Positions 1 to 6,342 of a stretch of 11,913 bases of DNA are shown here, piece by piece (within the stretch, counting starts at the first letter, position 1; every line of letters begins with the position of its first letter). Source of the stretch: Prolixibacteraceae bacterium. Its GTDB lineage: Bacteria; Bacteroidota; Bacteroidia; Bacteroidales; Prolixibacteraceae. The notes beneath the pieces are model-generated. The model saw only the letters and a list, made by a program, of their open reading frames with translations. It was not told where the DNA came from and searched no databases. The position numbers were made by a program, and so were the translations under genes. The stretch is taken from contig DPCJ01000198.1 in the NCBI GenBank assembly GCA_003516705.1, forward strand, positions 1 to 11,913. The letters run 5' to 3'.

Positions 1-392
1 ACCACATAAATCACAACATTGTAACCTACATTAATCCAGAATAATCCCATAGGTTTCCGTTCATACAGCACATCGTTCAGCCTACTTGTGGCAATCCAGA
101 AAACTGCAATCATCAGCCCGGCGAAAATGCCAAAAAAAACATCTGCTTCGGCACCCAGAAACATGGCAAGCGATAACGCGGCCAACAAAGTGGCAACATA
201 GTTAACACCAATTATCACTGGCATTGGCAGCCATTTCTGCTTACTCATTTCGTCAAGGTTAAAACCGTTCAGTTCCATCCATTGCTTGCCAAAGAGTGGC
301 CCATACCAAATCCATCCTACAAAAAAAGCACTAAAAGCTGCAACTATCACTGCGAGGAAGTTAATGTTCGAAATTACCTGTTCAAAATCCAT
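1..392 (-). CDS. DUF1761-family small membrane protein (partial, C-terminus off the left edge)
   Basis: The minus strand is open from an ATG at 392-390 to the window edge, giving 130 codons with no stop. The N-terminus starts MDFEQVISNINFLAVIVAAF and runs into a first hydrophobic helix carrying GWIWYGPLFGKQWM at about residues 26-39. That WYGPLFGK-x-WM signature is typical of DUF1761 membrane proteins, which have about four helices and no established role. Two more hydrophobic stretches follow: about 55-80 (PVIIGVNYVATLLAALSLAM) and about 85-101 (VFFGIFAGLMIAVFW). A fourth begins just before the edge. The family is usually 130-150 residues, so little is missing. The gene is divergent from ricT across an 89-bp gap. 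The family call rests on remembered motifs, not a search. Confidence 0.8.
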   Translation of the reverse strand, partial: MDFEQVISNINFLAVIVAAFSAFFVGWIWYGPLFGKQWMELNGFNLDEMSKQKWLPMPVIIGVNYVATLLAALSLAMFLGAEADVFFGIFAGLMIAVFWIATSRLNDVLYERKPMGLFWINVGYNVVIYV

Positions 393-447
393 AAGCTTAA
401 TTTTTTATTAATGCACGACCAATATACAGACATTTAAATCTTTTTCT

Positions 448-455
448 GATATTTG
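448..455 (+). promoter_or_regulatory. Candidate -7 element for ricT
   Basis: GATATTTG matches five of the six fixed bases of the Bacteroidota TAnnTTTG -7 motif. It lies 26 bp before the ricT start, which would give a leader of about 20 nt. I see no clear -33 TTTG at the right spacing, so this is a weak call. Confidence 0.3.
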
Positions 456-481
456 CCCTGATTTTTTAAACGAAGGGAAGA

Positions 482-1576
482 ATGAGTTGTACAGGATGTT
501 CATTTAATAATACGGCAGGTAATCTGTCAATCAACAGTTACAGTTGGCTCGATGAGTTGCCCGATACCTCCGACCAGTCGGACATTGTGGAAGTGAAGTT
601 TAAATCGACAAGAAAAGAATATTATAAAAACAGCGATAAAATTGACCTGAAACGCGGAGACAAAGTAGTTGTGGCCACGGCTCCGGGGCACGATGTTGGC
701 GAGGTAACATTAACAGGATACCTGGCTGAAAAACAGTTTAAACTGAAAATAAAAAATTCTGAAAGCTATAGGATGAATAGTGTTTACCGAAAATCAACAG
801 CTGCCGATGTTGCTTTGCTGCAAAATTCACGTAACCGCGAAAAACCTGTAATGATACGTGCCCGCCAGATTGTGCTTGAATTGGGACTTGACATGAAAAT
901 TGGTGATGTTGAGTTCAGGGGCGATGGAAAAAAAGCCATTTTTTATTACTTAGCCGATGGACGTGTCGATTTCAGGGAATTGATAAAAGTGTATGCCCGC
1001 GAGTTTGGAATTCTGATTGAGATGAAGCAGATTGGCGCCCGCCAGGAAGCCGGAATTGTGGGCGGAATTGGCTCGTGCGGGAGGGAACTTTGTTGTTCGA
1101 GCTGGCGGACCAACTTCAAAAGTATTTCATCGAATGCAGCGCTGACACAGGGGTTGTCGCCATCGGCACTGAAAATGGCCGGCGCTTGCGGCAAGCTGAA
1201 ATGTTGCCTGATGTACGAACTTGATACTTACATTGAAGCACAAAAAGATTTCCCGCGTGAACTGCTTAACCTTGAATTGGCAAAAGGAATAGCGCGGCCC
1301 TTCAAAACCGATTATCTGAAAAAGGAAATCTGTTATATAATGGAAGGCGGAGGTGGTATGTTTTATCTTTCATTGCAACAGGTTAAAGATATTATTCAAA
1401 AGAATAAGCGCGGAATCAGGCCCGAAATCGGAAGTGCGGGTGAAAAGGCAAAAGAGGAAAACCAGATGGAGGTGAAACTTGATGAGCGACTTGACCGGTT
1501 CGATAAAAACAAACGGAGCATCAACAAAAAACGTAGGTCGAAATTTAAACCAAGACCAGCAGAATCGGGAAAGTAA
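482..1576 (+). CDS. ricT: RicT/YaaT-like PSP1-domain iron-sulfur protein
   Basis: This 364-residue protein belongs to the PSP1 C-terminal domain family. In Bacillus, RicT (YaaT) works with RicA and RicF in an Fe-S-containing complex that affects RNA processing and phosphorelay signalling; the Bacteroidota role is not established. The diagnostic cysteine blocks are clear: GSCGRELCCSSW at 197-208 (C199, C204, C205) and GACGKLKCCLMYE at 234-246 (C236, C241, C242). The PSP1 core covers about 35-270. Residues 320-364 form a charged, Lys/Arg-rich tail that is probably disordered. The extreme N-terminus has an extra C3-x-x-C6 pair. The start at 482 is the first ATG in frame, follows a GA-rich GAAGGGAAGA, and gives a complete family-like N-terminus. 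The gene faces the O-methyltransferase tail to tail with 45 bp between stops. Confidence 0.88.
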   Translation: MSCTGCSFNNTAGNLSINSYSWLDELPDTSDQSDIVEVKFKSTRKEYYKNSDKIDLKRGDKVVVATAPGHDVGEVTLTGYLAEKQFKLKIKNSESYRMNSVYRKSTAADVALLQNSRNREKPVMIRARQIVLELGLDMKIGDVEFRGDGKKAIFYYLADGRVDFRELIKVYAREFGILIEMKQIGARQEAGIVGGIGSCGRELCCSSWRTNFKSISSNAALTQGLSPSALKMAGACGKLKCCLMYELDTYIEAQKDFPRELLNLELAKGIARPFKTDYLKKEICYIMEGGGGMFYLSLQQVKDIIQKNKRGIRPEIGSAGEKAKEENQMEVKLDERLDRFDKNKRSINKKRRSKFKPRPAESGK

Positions 1577-1610
1577 CTTTTTGAAGATTGATTTCAGCAG
1601 AACGATGAAC

Positions 1611-1625
1611 CTGAACCAAGTTCAG
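1611..1625. terminator. Short dyad between convergent ricT and O-methyltransferase genes
   Basis: CTGAAC-CAA-GTTCAG is a perfect 6-bp stem with a 3-nt loop, centred in the short gap between two converging genes and overlapping the methyltransferase stop. There is no T-tract on either side, so it is at best a weak bidirectional stop signal. Confidence 0.2.
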
Positions 1626-2278
1626 ATTGACGAATAAATTGGTACCTTTTTTCTGATTACAGTCATTCCGTCGCGAAGCGGCAGTATCACTTTTTCAACG
1701 CGATTGTCGTTTTTAATCAGCGAGTTAAACGCAATAATTCCCTGAGTCTGCCAATCGTCGGCAGCAGGTTTTTCCAACACTTTTCCACTCCAGAGTGTGT
1801 TGTCGGCAACGATGTAACCGCCGGGACTTACTTTGTTAAAAACGGCGTTGTAATAAGCAGAATATTCAGGTTTGTGTGCGTCGATAAAAACGAGATCGAA
1901 AGAGTCGGCTAAACCGGGAATAATTTCGAGAGCGGGGCCAATCCGTTGTTCGATTGTATTTTCAAATCCGGCTTTTTTGATGAATCGGGCAGCCAGATTT
2001 TCGAGCTCATCGTCGATTTCAATGGTAATCAGTCTTCCGCCGGGCTGTAACCCTTTGGCTAAACAAATGGCCGAATAGCCTGTAAATGTACCAATTTCGA
2101 GAATCTTTTCAGGCCGTATCATTTTCGAAAGCATCGTCAGAACTGCTCCCTGCAAGTGCCCCGAAATCATGCGCGAACCCAGCACTTTCAGGTGCGTTTC
2201 CCTGTCGAGTTCCCGCAAAACCTCATCTTCTTCATCAATGTGATTCACAATGTATTTTTCGAGTTCTTTCCGAAGCAT
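1622..2278 (-). CDS. Class I SAM-dependent O-methyltransferase (COMT/CCoAOMT-like)
   Basis: This 218-residue protein has the size and layout of the Methyltransf_3 family, cytosolic metal-dependent enzymes that methylate hydroxyls on catechol-like substrates. SAM-binding motif I is KILEIGTFTGYSAICLA at 58-74. An acidic motif II (TIEIDDE, 85-91) would hold the ribose. The metal-site block FDLVFIDAHKPEY spans 127-139 with D133, followed by VADNTLWSGKV at 157-167 with D159 and N160. The substrate is unknown; characterised bacterial relatives act on caffeoyl-CoA, catechols or tRNA hydroxyuridine (TrmR). The start at 2278 gives a normal-length N-terminal helix. It lies 94 bp downstream of the M16 peptidase gene on the same strand and lacks an obvious promoter, so co-transcription is likely. 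Confidence 0.87.
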   Translation of the reverse strand: MLRKELEKYIVNHIDEEDEVLRELDRETHLKVLGSRMISGHLQGAVLTMLSKMIRPEKILEIGTFTGYSAICLAKGLQPGGRLITIEIDDELENLAARFIKKAGFENTIEQRIGPALEIIPGLADSFDLVFIDAHKPEYSAYYNAVFNKVSPGGYIVADNTLWSGKVLEKPAADDWQTQGIIAFNSLIKNDNRVEKVILPLRDGMTVIRKKVPIYSSI

Positions 2279-2337
2279 TTTTTTATTGATTAATTAATGT
2301 ATTTAAAATACTGATTACCTTAAATTTAACAATTTAT

Positions 2338-2357
2338 CAGTTTGTCAGTTTGTCAAT
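2338..2357. repeat. Short tandem octamer in the peptidase-methyltransferase spacer
   Basis: CAGTTTGT occurs twice in a row at 2338-2353, and a degenerate third unit (CAATTTCG) follows. The spacer is otherwise AT-rich and has no open frame of note. This may be simple slippage, or a fragment of an intergenic repeat present elsewhere in the genome. Confidence 0.4.
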
Positions 2358-2372
2358 TTCGCATTGATACAT

Positions 2373-3602
2373 TTATCTGTACACCAAAGTACTCAGCCGG
2401 CTTTCGTCAAGAATTTCGTTGGCAACTTCAAGCAAATCCTTATCAGTAATGGCTTCAATTTTTTTAAAAACCTCGTTTAACGGGTCAACACGGTTGTAAA
2501 GCAGGTAACTTTTCCCGATGGCCAGCATCAAATCATCATGACTTTCGGTCGAAACAGCAATTTGCCCTATCATCTGTTTCTTTGCCTTGCTGAGTTGAAG
2601 TCCGCCCAATTTTGTGTCGCGCAAAAGTTTGAACTCCTTTTTTACCAATGCCAGCGCTTTTTCAAAATTTCCGTTGTCGGTGCCAAAATACACGTTAAAC
2701 AGACCAGTATCGGTGTAAGCTGTGTAGTTCGACTCAACATTGTAAGCCATGCCACGGCGCTCCCGCAATGAGAGGTTCAGTCGCGAATTCATGGCCGGAC
2801 CGCCAAGAATATTGTTGAGCAAAACCATCACAATTCGTTTCGGGTGTTGCACATCGTAGGCAATATTGCCAATCATACAATGGCTTTGGAACGTGTCTTT
2901 GTCTTCAACACGGGTTCCGGGCTGGTAATTTTCAAACGGTTTTCGTGAGTCGGTGCGCAGTTTTGCGGGAGCATTTCCAAAATGTTTTTCGGCATATTTT
3001 ATCAGCCTGTCGAATTTAAGCTTACCCACCGAACTAATTACCATTTCATTGGTATGGTAGTTTTTCTCGATAAAATTAAGGATTGAATCGCGGTTGAATT
3101 TGTTGATATTTTCGCTGGTTCCCAAAATGTTACGGGCAATCGGGTGGCCGTCGAATACAAGTTCTTCAAATTCATCAAAAATCAGGTCGGAAGGAGAATC
3201 TTTGTACGAATTTATTTCTTCGGCAATCACCTCTTTTTCGCGGTTGATTTCTTTCTGCGGATAAACGCTGTCAAACAGAATATCGGCAAGCAATTCAGCT
3301 GCACGTTCGTAATCCTCGCGCAGAAAAGTGGAATGCAGCGTGGTTTCTTCCTTGGTGGTGTAGGCATTCAGCTCGCCTCCCACATCCTCAATACGGCTCA
3401 GCACATGAAAAGCCCTGCGTTTCCGTGTTCCTTTAAAAACCGAGTGTTCGATAAAATGAGCCAGTCCGTGTTCATCTTCGGTTTCATCGCGCGAACCTGT
3501 GTTAATGAGAACGCCCAAATGGGCTACAGAAGAATTGGTTTGCTGGTGAATCAGGCGGATGCCGTTACCGAGTGTATATGTCAGAAAATCAGAACTAATC
3601 AT
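2373..3602 (-). CDS. M16-family zinc metallopeptidase (insulinase/processing-peptidase type)
   Basis: This 409-residue protein is a typical single-chain M16 peptidase of two homologous halves. The inverted zinc motif HFIEH sits at 49-53 (H49, E52 as catalytic base, H53). E129 in VIAEEINSYKD, 76 residues downstream, is at the expected distance for the third zinc ligand. The second half has the conserved LRERRGMAY segment at 279-287, which contributes the Arg/Tyr side of the active site in related enzymes. No signal peptide is visible: the N-terminus is MISSDFLTYTLGNGIRLIHQ, so the enzyme is probably cytosolic. Such enzymes degrade or process peptides; the substrate cannot be read here. All key residues are present and the length is normal. 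It is the first gene of a unit with the downstream O-methyltransferase and has its own well-formed promoter. Confidence 0.93.
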   Translation of the reverse strand: MISSDFLTYTLGNGIRLIHQQTNSSVAHLGVLINTGSRDETEDEHGLAHFIEHSVFKGTRKRRAFHVLSRIEDVGGELNAYTTKEETTLHSTFLREDYERAAELLADILFDSVYPQKEINREKEVIAEEINSYKDSPSDLIFDEFEELVFDGHPIARNILGTSENINKFNRDSILNFIEKNYHTNEMVISSVGKLKFDRLIKYAEKHFGNAPAKLRTDSRKPFENYQPGTRVEDKDTFQSHCMIGNIAYDVQHPKRIVMVLLNNILGGPAMNSRLNLSLRERRGMAYNVESNYTAYTDTGLFNVYFGTDNGNFEKALALVKKEFKLLRDTKLGGLQLSKAKKQMIGQIAVSTESHDDLMLAIGKSYLLYNRVDPLNEVFKKIEAITDKDLLEVANEILDESRLSTLVYR

Positions 3603-3622
3603 TCACGTAAATTATGAGCGTG

Positions 3623-3653
3623 CAAAAGTAAGAAAAGAATGACTGTACACAAG
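3623..3653 (-). promoter_or_regulatory. Bacteroidota-type promoter for the M16 peptidase unit
   Basis: Read on the minus strand, CTTG (3653-3650) is followed after exactly 19 bp by TACTTTTG (3630-3623). The second element is a perfect TAnnTTTG -7 motif, and the first differs from the -33 TTTG at one base. The start codon at 3602 lies 20 bp beyond the -7 element, implying a very short leader. Confidence 0.65.
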
Positions 3654-3710
3654 CGAGGGGTTGGTTTTTGATTTTTTTTGCATCAAAACTGAACAGAAAA
3701 GCAGATTTTT

Positions 3711-3740
3711 TTTGTCGGAATAAAAATTTGTTTACTTTTG
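3711..3740 (+). promoter_or_regulatory. Bacteroidota-type promoter for tRNA-Phe
   Basis: TTTG (3711-3714), 18 bp, then TACTTTTG (3733-3740) fits the -33/-7 consensus with every fixed base. The tRNA 5' end is 20 bp past the -7 element, which would leave a short 5' leader to be removed by RNase P. The same -7 octamer drives the divergent M16 gene. Confidence 0.7.
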
Positions 3741-3760
3741 TCGCACCTAAAAAATAAAGG

Positions 3761-3833
3761 GGTGCCATAGCTCAGTAGGTAGAGCAATGGACTGAAAATC
3801 CATGTGTCCTTGGTTCGATCCCGAGTGGCACCA
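3761..3833 (+). tRNA. tRNA-Phe (GAA)
   Basis: A full cloverleaf of 73 nt can be folded by eye. The acceptor GGTGCCA pairs with TGGCACC (3761-3767 with 3826-3832), with discriminator A at 3833. The D-stem is GCTC/GAGC. The anticodon stem ATGGA/TCCAT encloses the loop CTGAAAA with anticodon GAA at 3794-3796. The variable loop is GTGTC, and the T-arm CTTGG/CCGAG encloses TTCGATC. The 3' CCA is not encoded, since the DNA continues ACAAAG, so a CCA-adding enzyme is needed. It is a single transcription unit with its own promoter and terminator. Confidence 0.97.
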
Positions 3834-3872
3834 CAAAGAGGGAAAACGCAAGTTTTTCCTCTTTGTCTTTTT
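3834..3872 (+). terminator. Intrinsic terminator of tRNA-Phe
   Basis: A 13-bp stem (CAAAGAGGGAAAA with TTTTTCCTCTTTG, one G-T pair) encloses the loop CGCAAG at 3847-3852. TCTTTTT follows. It begins at the base after the tRNA discriminator. Confidence 0.85.
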
Positions 3873-3875
3873 AAA

Positions 3876-3898
3876 GAAAATCCATGTGTCCTTGGTTC
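3876..3898 (+). repeat. 23-bp exact duplicate of the inner tRNA-Phe sequence
   Basis: Positions 3876-3898 repeat 3794-3816 base for base: anticodon GAA, the 3' half of the anticodon arm, the variable loop and the T-arm up to TTC. The copies are in the same orientation and 82 bp apart, with the tRNA 3' end and its terminator between them. After the match the DNA diverges completely (CCCCGAAGCATCC). It cannot fold as a tRNA. A duplicated tRNA segment of this kind is what an attachment site left by a tRNA-targeting integrase looks like, but a local duplication is equally possible because no integrase is in view. Confidence 0.75.
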
Positions 3899-3919
3899 CC
3901 CCGAAGCATCCGCGCCAGC

Positions 3920-3943
3920 AAAGGCAAATGATTTTTTGCTTTT
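3920..3943. terminator. AT-rich hairpin downstream of the tRNA fragment
   Basis: AAAGGCAAA pairs with TTTGCTTTT (9 bp, one G-T) around a 6-nt loop. It is the second of three hairpins in a row after the tRNA. It might act as a weak backup terminator, but the following T-run is only one base beyond the stem. Confidence 0.3.
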
Positions 3944-3956
3944 TAAAAGTAAGACA

Positions 3957-4002
3957 CAAGTCACAGACCTGCTCCCCTCCACTGGAGCAGGTCTGTGACT
4001 TG
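3957..4002. repeat. Perfect 19-bp inverted repeat (strong hairpin)
   Basis: CAAGTCACAGACCTGCTCC (3957-3975) is exactly complementary to GGAGCAGGTCTGTGACTTG (3984-4002), with an 8-nt loop CCTCCACT. The stem is GC-rich compared with the surrounding DNA. Most of the left arm recurs at 4535-4553, so this is more likely a member of a repeat family than a simple terminator. It could still stop transcription of the minus-strand gene that ends at 4025: that RNA would read into the stem within about 22 nt, although no T-tract follows in that direction. Confidence 0.75.
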
Positions 4003-4024
4003 ATTCGCTTTTAGATTAATTTTT

Positions 4025-4377
4025 TCATCCTAAAATGATTAACCCTAAAGATAAAATCGCATATAGAATTACCAAAAAATTACCAATCTTTTTGTTTGTT
4101 TTAGATTCACCTTTATAACGGTCGTTTATTTCCATGACTCGCTTTTTATTAAGAAATAAAATAGAATTTGTGATAAAAAGGATTATACAAATGGCTATAA
4201 ATATTATTTTATACAGACCAGAGAATTTTTCTCTGTAATATGGAGAATAGTACCATAGATGCCCATAATATTCAATCCAATTAAAAAACTTATGGCAGTA
4301 ATTGGCCCCAATTCGTTTTTCCCCATATTATTCACAAACCGGGATAGTTTATAAAACAAGTAGTAATATGGATTCAT
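4025..4377 (-). pseudogene. Small three-helix membrane protein, apparently frameshifted
   Basis: I do not recognise a named function. From the ATG at 4377 the protein reads MNPYYYLFYKLSRFVNNMGK followed by a hydrophobic helix (LGPITAISFLIGLNIMGIYG), then hits a stop at 4206-4204. In the neighbouring frame the coding text continues without a break: FSGLYKIIFIAICIILFITN, then FLNKKRVMEINDRYKGESKT, then IGNFLVILYAILSLGLIIL and a TGA at 4027-4025. One extra A in the A5 run at 4230-4226 (minus strand) would join the parts into about 117 residues with three membrane helices and a charged loop. The frame is open upstream to an ATG at 4500, but that part is unlike the rest, and a candidate -7 element there argues for the internal start. 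The gene is much more AT-rich than its neighbours and is bracketed by copies of one repeat. A sequencing error in the homopolymer is possible. Confidence 0.65.
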
Positions 4378-4504
4378 ACCACGCTGGCGCCAATTTGCAA
4401 TCGGTGTCCCAGTCAAAAGACTGGAATTAAATACAATTCCCTGTCGGAATTTTTGTGTTATATCGAATATTTTTCTCATAAGTTCTTTGTGATTAACCAA
4501 TTTC

Positions 4505-4512
4505 CAAATATA
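4505..4512 (-). promoter_or_regulatory. Candidate -7 element for the small membrane-protein gene
   Basis: Read on the minus strand, TATATTTG matches TAnnTTTG in every fixed base. Transcription would begin near 4498, leaving a leader of about 120 nt before the ATG at 4377. That leader includes a CCAGTC-AAAA-GACTGG hairpin (4409-4424). No -33 TTTG is seen at 18-20 bp, so support is partial. Confidence 0.35.
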
Positions 4513-4534
4513 TCCTGTTTTTTTTTAGCAATTC

Positions 4535-4553
4535 ACAGGTCACAGACCTGCTC
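4535..4553. repeat. Second copy of the inverted-repeat arm
   Basis: ACAGGTCACAGACCTGCTC here matches ACAAGTCACAGACCTGCTC at 3956-3974 in 18 of 19 positions, in the same orientation. The base change makes the core itself a dyad, CAGGTC-ACA-GACCTG (4536-4550). The two copies bracket the AT-rich small membrane-protein gene. Confidence 0.65.
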
Positions 4554-4572
4554 TATCAATGAAAGAAAGACG

Positions 4573-6342
4573 TCATTTACAACTGAAAACAACCTTTTTT
4601 GTTTCGGTCAGGGTTCCTGAAGTAACCGTGACGAAGTAAAGGCCCGGAGAAGACAAATGCTGAAGGGAAAATTTATGCTGCCCTTCTTCTAAAACAGCTT
4701 CTGTAATTATCTTTTCCAGCCTGCCATCGGGTGAATAAACAGCCACTTTAACCTGTTGTTTTCGGGGATTTAAAAACGAAATTTCGGCTTTGCCATTGGT
4801 CGGATTGGGAAAAACCTGGAGTCCGAATGAGGGTTTTCGGAGCGAATTAAGGGCTGTTTTATTGGCGGCCACCACCACAATCTGCGGAGTTTCGGTGAGC
4901 GTAAGCGGAATGCTTTTGCCCGATACCACAAAGTCGGTTTTTACCCCGTTCAAATCTTTGTCTTTTAAGGTTACAAGGTTTGCATATTCAGGCTGATAAC
5001 CTAAATCGAATGAATAGGCAAGTGTCGTTCCGCTGTCGGTTTTACTTCCTTTGAGCCGGGTCCACAGAACATAAATCATTTCCTGCCTGGAGTTGATGAA
5101 CTCAAAACAGAAAACTTCGTTGCTGCCAGCAGCTTCGCGGTAAGAAACCACGCGGTTAAAAACTGCGTCACCCATCGTGTTTTGAAGCGTGGCCAGGTAA
5201 TAGAACGATGGCTTTTTTGCCAGCCCTGACGTCTGGTCGGCGATAAGTCCGCTCGAACTGTATTGAATTGTATTATCGCTGTCAGGGTCTTTGTCCATAA
5301 ACAAAAAGGCTTTTTCAAACCCCATTTTCAGCGCCACAAAGTAGGATCGGATAATGTAATTTGCCTGTTGCTGTGCCGGTGCATACACATAAGAATGGGT
5401 GTTGCCATTCAAATAAGTGTCCCAGCCAAATTCTGTGAGCCAGACCGGCATTCCGGGCAGCGTTGTTTTGCACCAGTTCATAAAAGTTGCCAGGTTTTTC
5501 TCCAGCCCGTAGTTTTCGTTTTCGGGGGCATAACCATTTCTGCTGTCGGTGCAATACGTATGAATATTTATTACATCGAAGGGAACTCTGCCGTTGGAAG
5601 CAGCCAGAATTTTCTGAAGATAACCGGTGGTGTTGGATGCAAGACCGCCCAAAACATGCATGGCTGTTGAATCGACAGATTTAATACCCAGCAGCGGATA
5701 TCCTTCCGATGGTTCAACACCGTAACTATCGTGAACGGCATTGCAGTAAACAGCATATTTTTCGGCCTGCCACAGCGGTGTTTCCCACGTGTAGTCGGGC
5801 TCGTTGTCGTCTTCGTAATATTTAATGTAGTTCAGCCCCGAAACTTTGTCGGCGGTTTCAAGTAACGACTTGTCATATTTCACCGAACCGTACCGTGCCA
5901 CCAGTTGCCCCATAAATTCAAGTTTATCGAGGTAATCTGCCGCTTTTGTGCCATCCCCTTTGGAGTAAGCGCCGCGAGCAGTTCCGGCCCAGTCGGGTTT
6001 GTCTAAAACATCAATAAGTACATTTATTCCCAATGCTTTGCACTGGTCCATAAATTTGTTGTGGTCGGGCCAGGTGTAACCCTGCGGAACCGTTGTGATG
6101 TTATCCCATTTGTAATAATTATCGGCTACTTCATAATGCCCCCACGAATGGTATTCGCGCATCCATTTGGCGCATCTGGCAAGGTCGGGCAGGTATTTCT
6201 GGTCATACGATGCCACATTCGAGTTGATTCCTACAAAATCGGACATTTTGATATCTGGTTTCTCTTGGGCCAACAGATTAGTTGTAAAAAAACAGGCAAC
6301 TAAAAGTGTGATATTTTTCTTTATGGAATTTAGTGATTTCAT
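4573..6342 (-). CDS. Secreted clan GH-A-like glycoside hydrolase with T9SS sorting domain
   Basis: This 589-residue secreted enzyme has three parts. Residues 1-25 form a signal peptide (hydrophobic ITLLVACFFTTNLLA, cleavage near LLAQ). A TIM-barrel-like catalytic region covers about 35-385. Residues 500-589 are a type IX (Por) C-terminal sorting domain, with VFPNPTNGKAEISF at 510-523, VYSPDGRL at 535-542 and GLYFVTV at 567-573. The catalytic pair typical of clan GH-A retaining enzymes is visible: E181 in EDDNEPDYTW (Asn-Glu acid/base) and E304 in VWLTEFGWDT (nucleophile). A beta-rich region (about 390-495) lies between barrel and tail. I cannot assign a CAZy family; GH39- or GH5-like proteins are the nearest in style. 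It starts directly after the GH95 stop (TAAATG), so translation is probably coupled and both enzymes likely act on one glycan. It would be exported across the outer membrane or surface-attached. Confidence 0.82.
   Translation of the reverse strand: MKSLNSIKKNITLLVACFFTTNLLAQEKPDIKMSDFVGINSNVASYDQKYLPDLARCAKWMREYHSWGHYEVADNYYKWDNITTVPQGYTWPDHNKFMDQCKALGINVLIDVLDKPDWAGTARGAYSKGDGTKAADYLDKLEFMGQLVARYGSVKYDKSLLETADKVSGLNYIKYYEDDNEPDYTWETPLWQAEKYAVYCNAVHDSYGVEPSEGYPLLGIKSVDSTAMHVLGGLASNTTGYLQKILAASNGRVPFDVINIHTYCTDSRNGYAPENENYGLEKNLATFMNWCKTTLPGMPVWLTEFGWDTYLNGNTHSYVYAPAQQQANYIIRSYFVALKMGFEKAFLFMDKDPDSDNTIQYSSSGLIADQTSGLAKKPSFYYLATLQNTMGDAVFNRVVSYREAAGSNEVFCFEFINSRQEMIYVLWTRLKGSKTDSGTTLAYSFDLGYQPEYANLVTLKDKDLNGVKTDFVVSGKSIPLTLTETPQIVVVAANKTALNSLRKPSFGLQVFPNPTNGKAEISFLNPRKQQVKVAVYSPDGRLEKIITEAVLEEGQHKFSLQHLSSPGLYFVTVTSGTLTETKKVVFSCK

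Noticed and set aside
3144..3617. A 157-codon plus-strand open frame opposite the M16 peptidase
   Set aside because: It is antisense to the zinc-motif half of a clear M16 gene and even covers its promoter. Its Phe-rich composition reflects the complement of Lys/Glu codons.
3683..3982. An open minus-strand frame of 99 codons and overlapping frames on both strands around the tRNA
   Set aside because: They run straight through tRNA-Phe, its terminator and the inverted repeat. The repeated peptide text (HGF/DTWIF) arises only because the tRNA segment is duplicated. They are not genes.
3834..4020. CRISPR-like array from the repeated words after the tRNA
   Set aside because: There are only two copies of each word, with unequal spacing and no regular spacers. 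The structures are hairpins and a tRNA fragment.
4378..4500. N-terminal extension of the small membrane protein to an ATG at 4500
   Set aside because: The extra 41 residues are unlike the membrane part, and a perfect -7 motif at 4512-4505 would place the transcript start at about that ATG. I prefer the internal start at 4377, though an intermediate ATG at 4479 is not excluded.
4535..4572. Intrinsic terminator for the glycosidase gene
   Set aside because: The CAGGTC/GACCTG dyad is present just past the stop, but on the minus strand it is followed by an A-run rather than a T-run, so it does not have terminator form.
5263..5670. A 135-codon plus-strand open frame inside the GH-A-like gene
   Set aside because: It lies wholly antisense to a well-supported gene and has no recognisable domain or promoter. 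It is a shadow frame.
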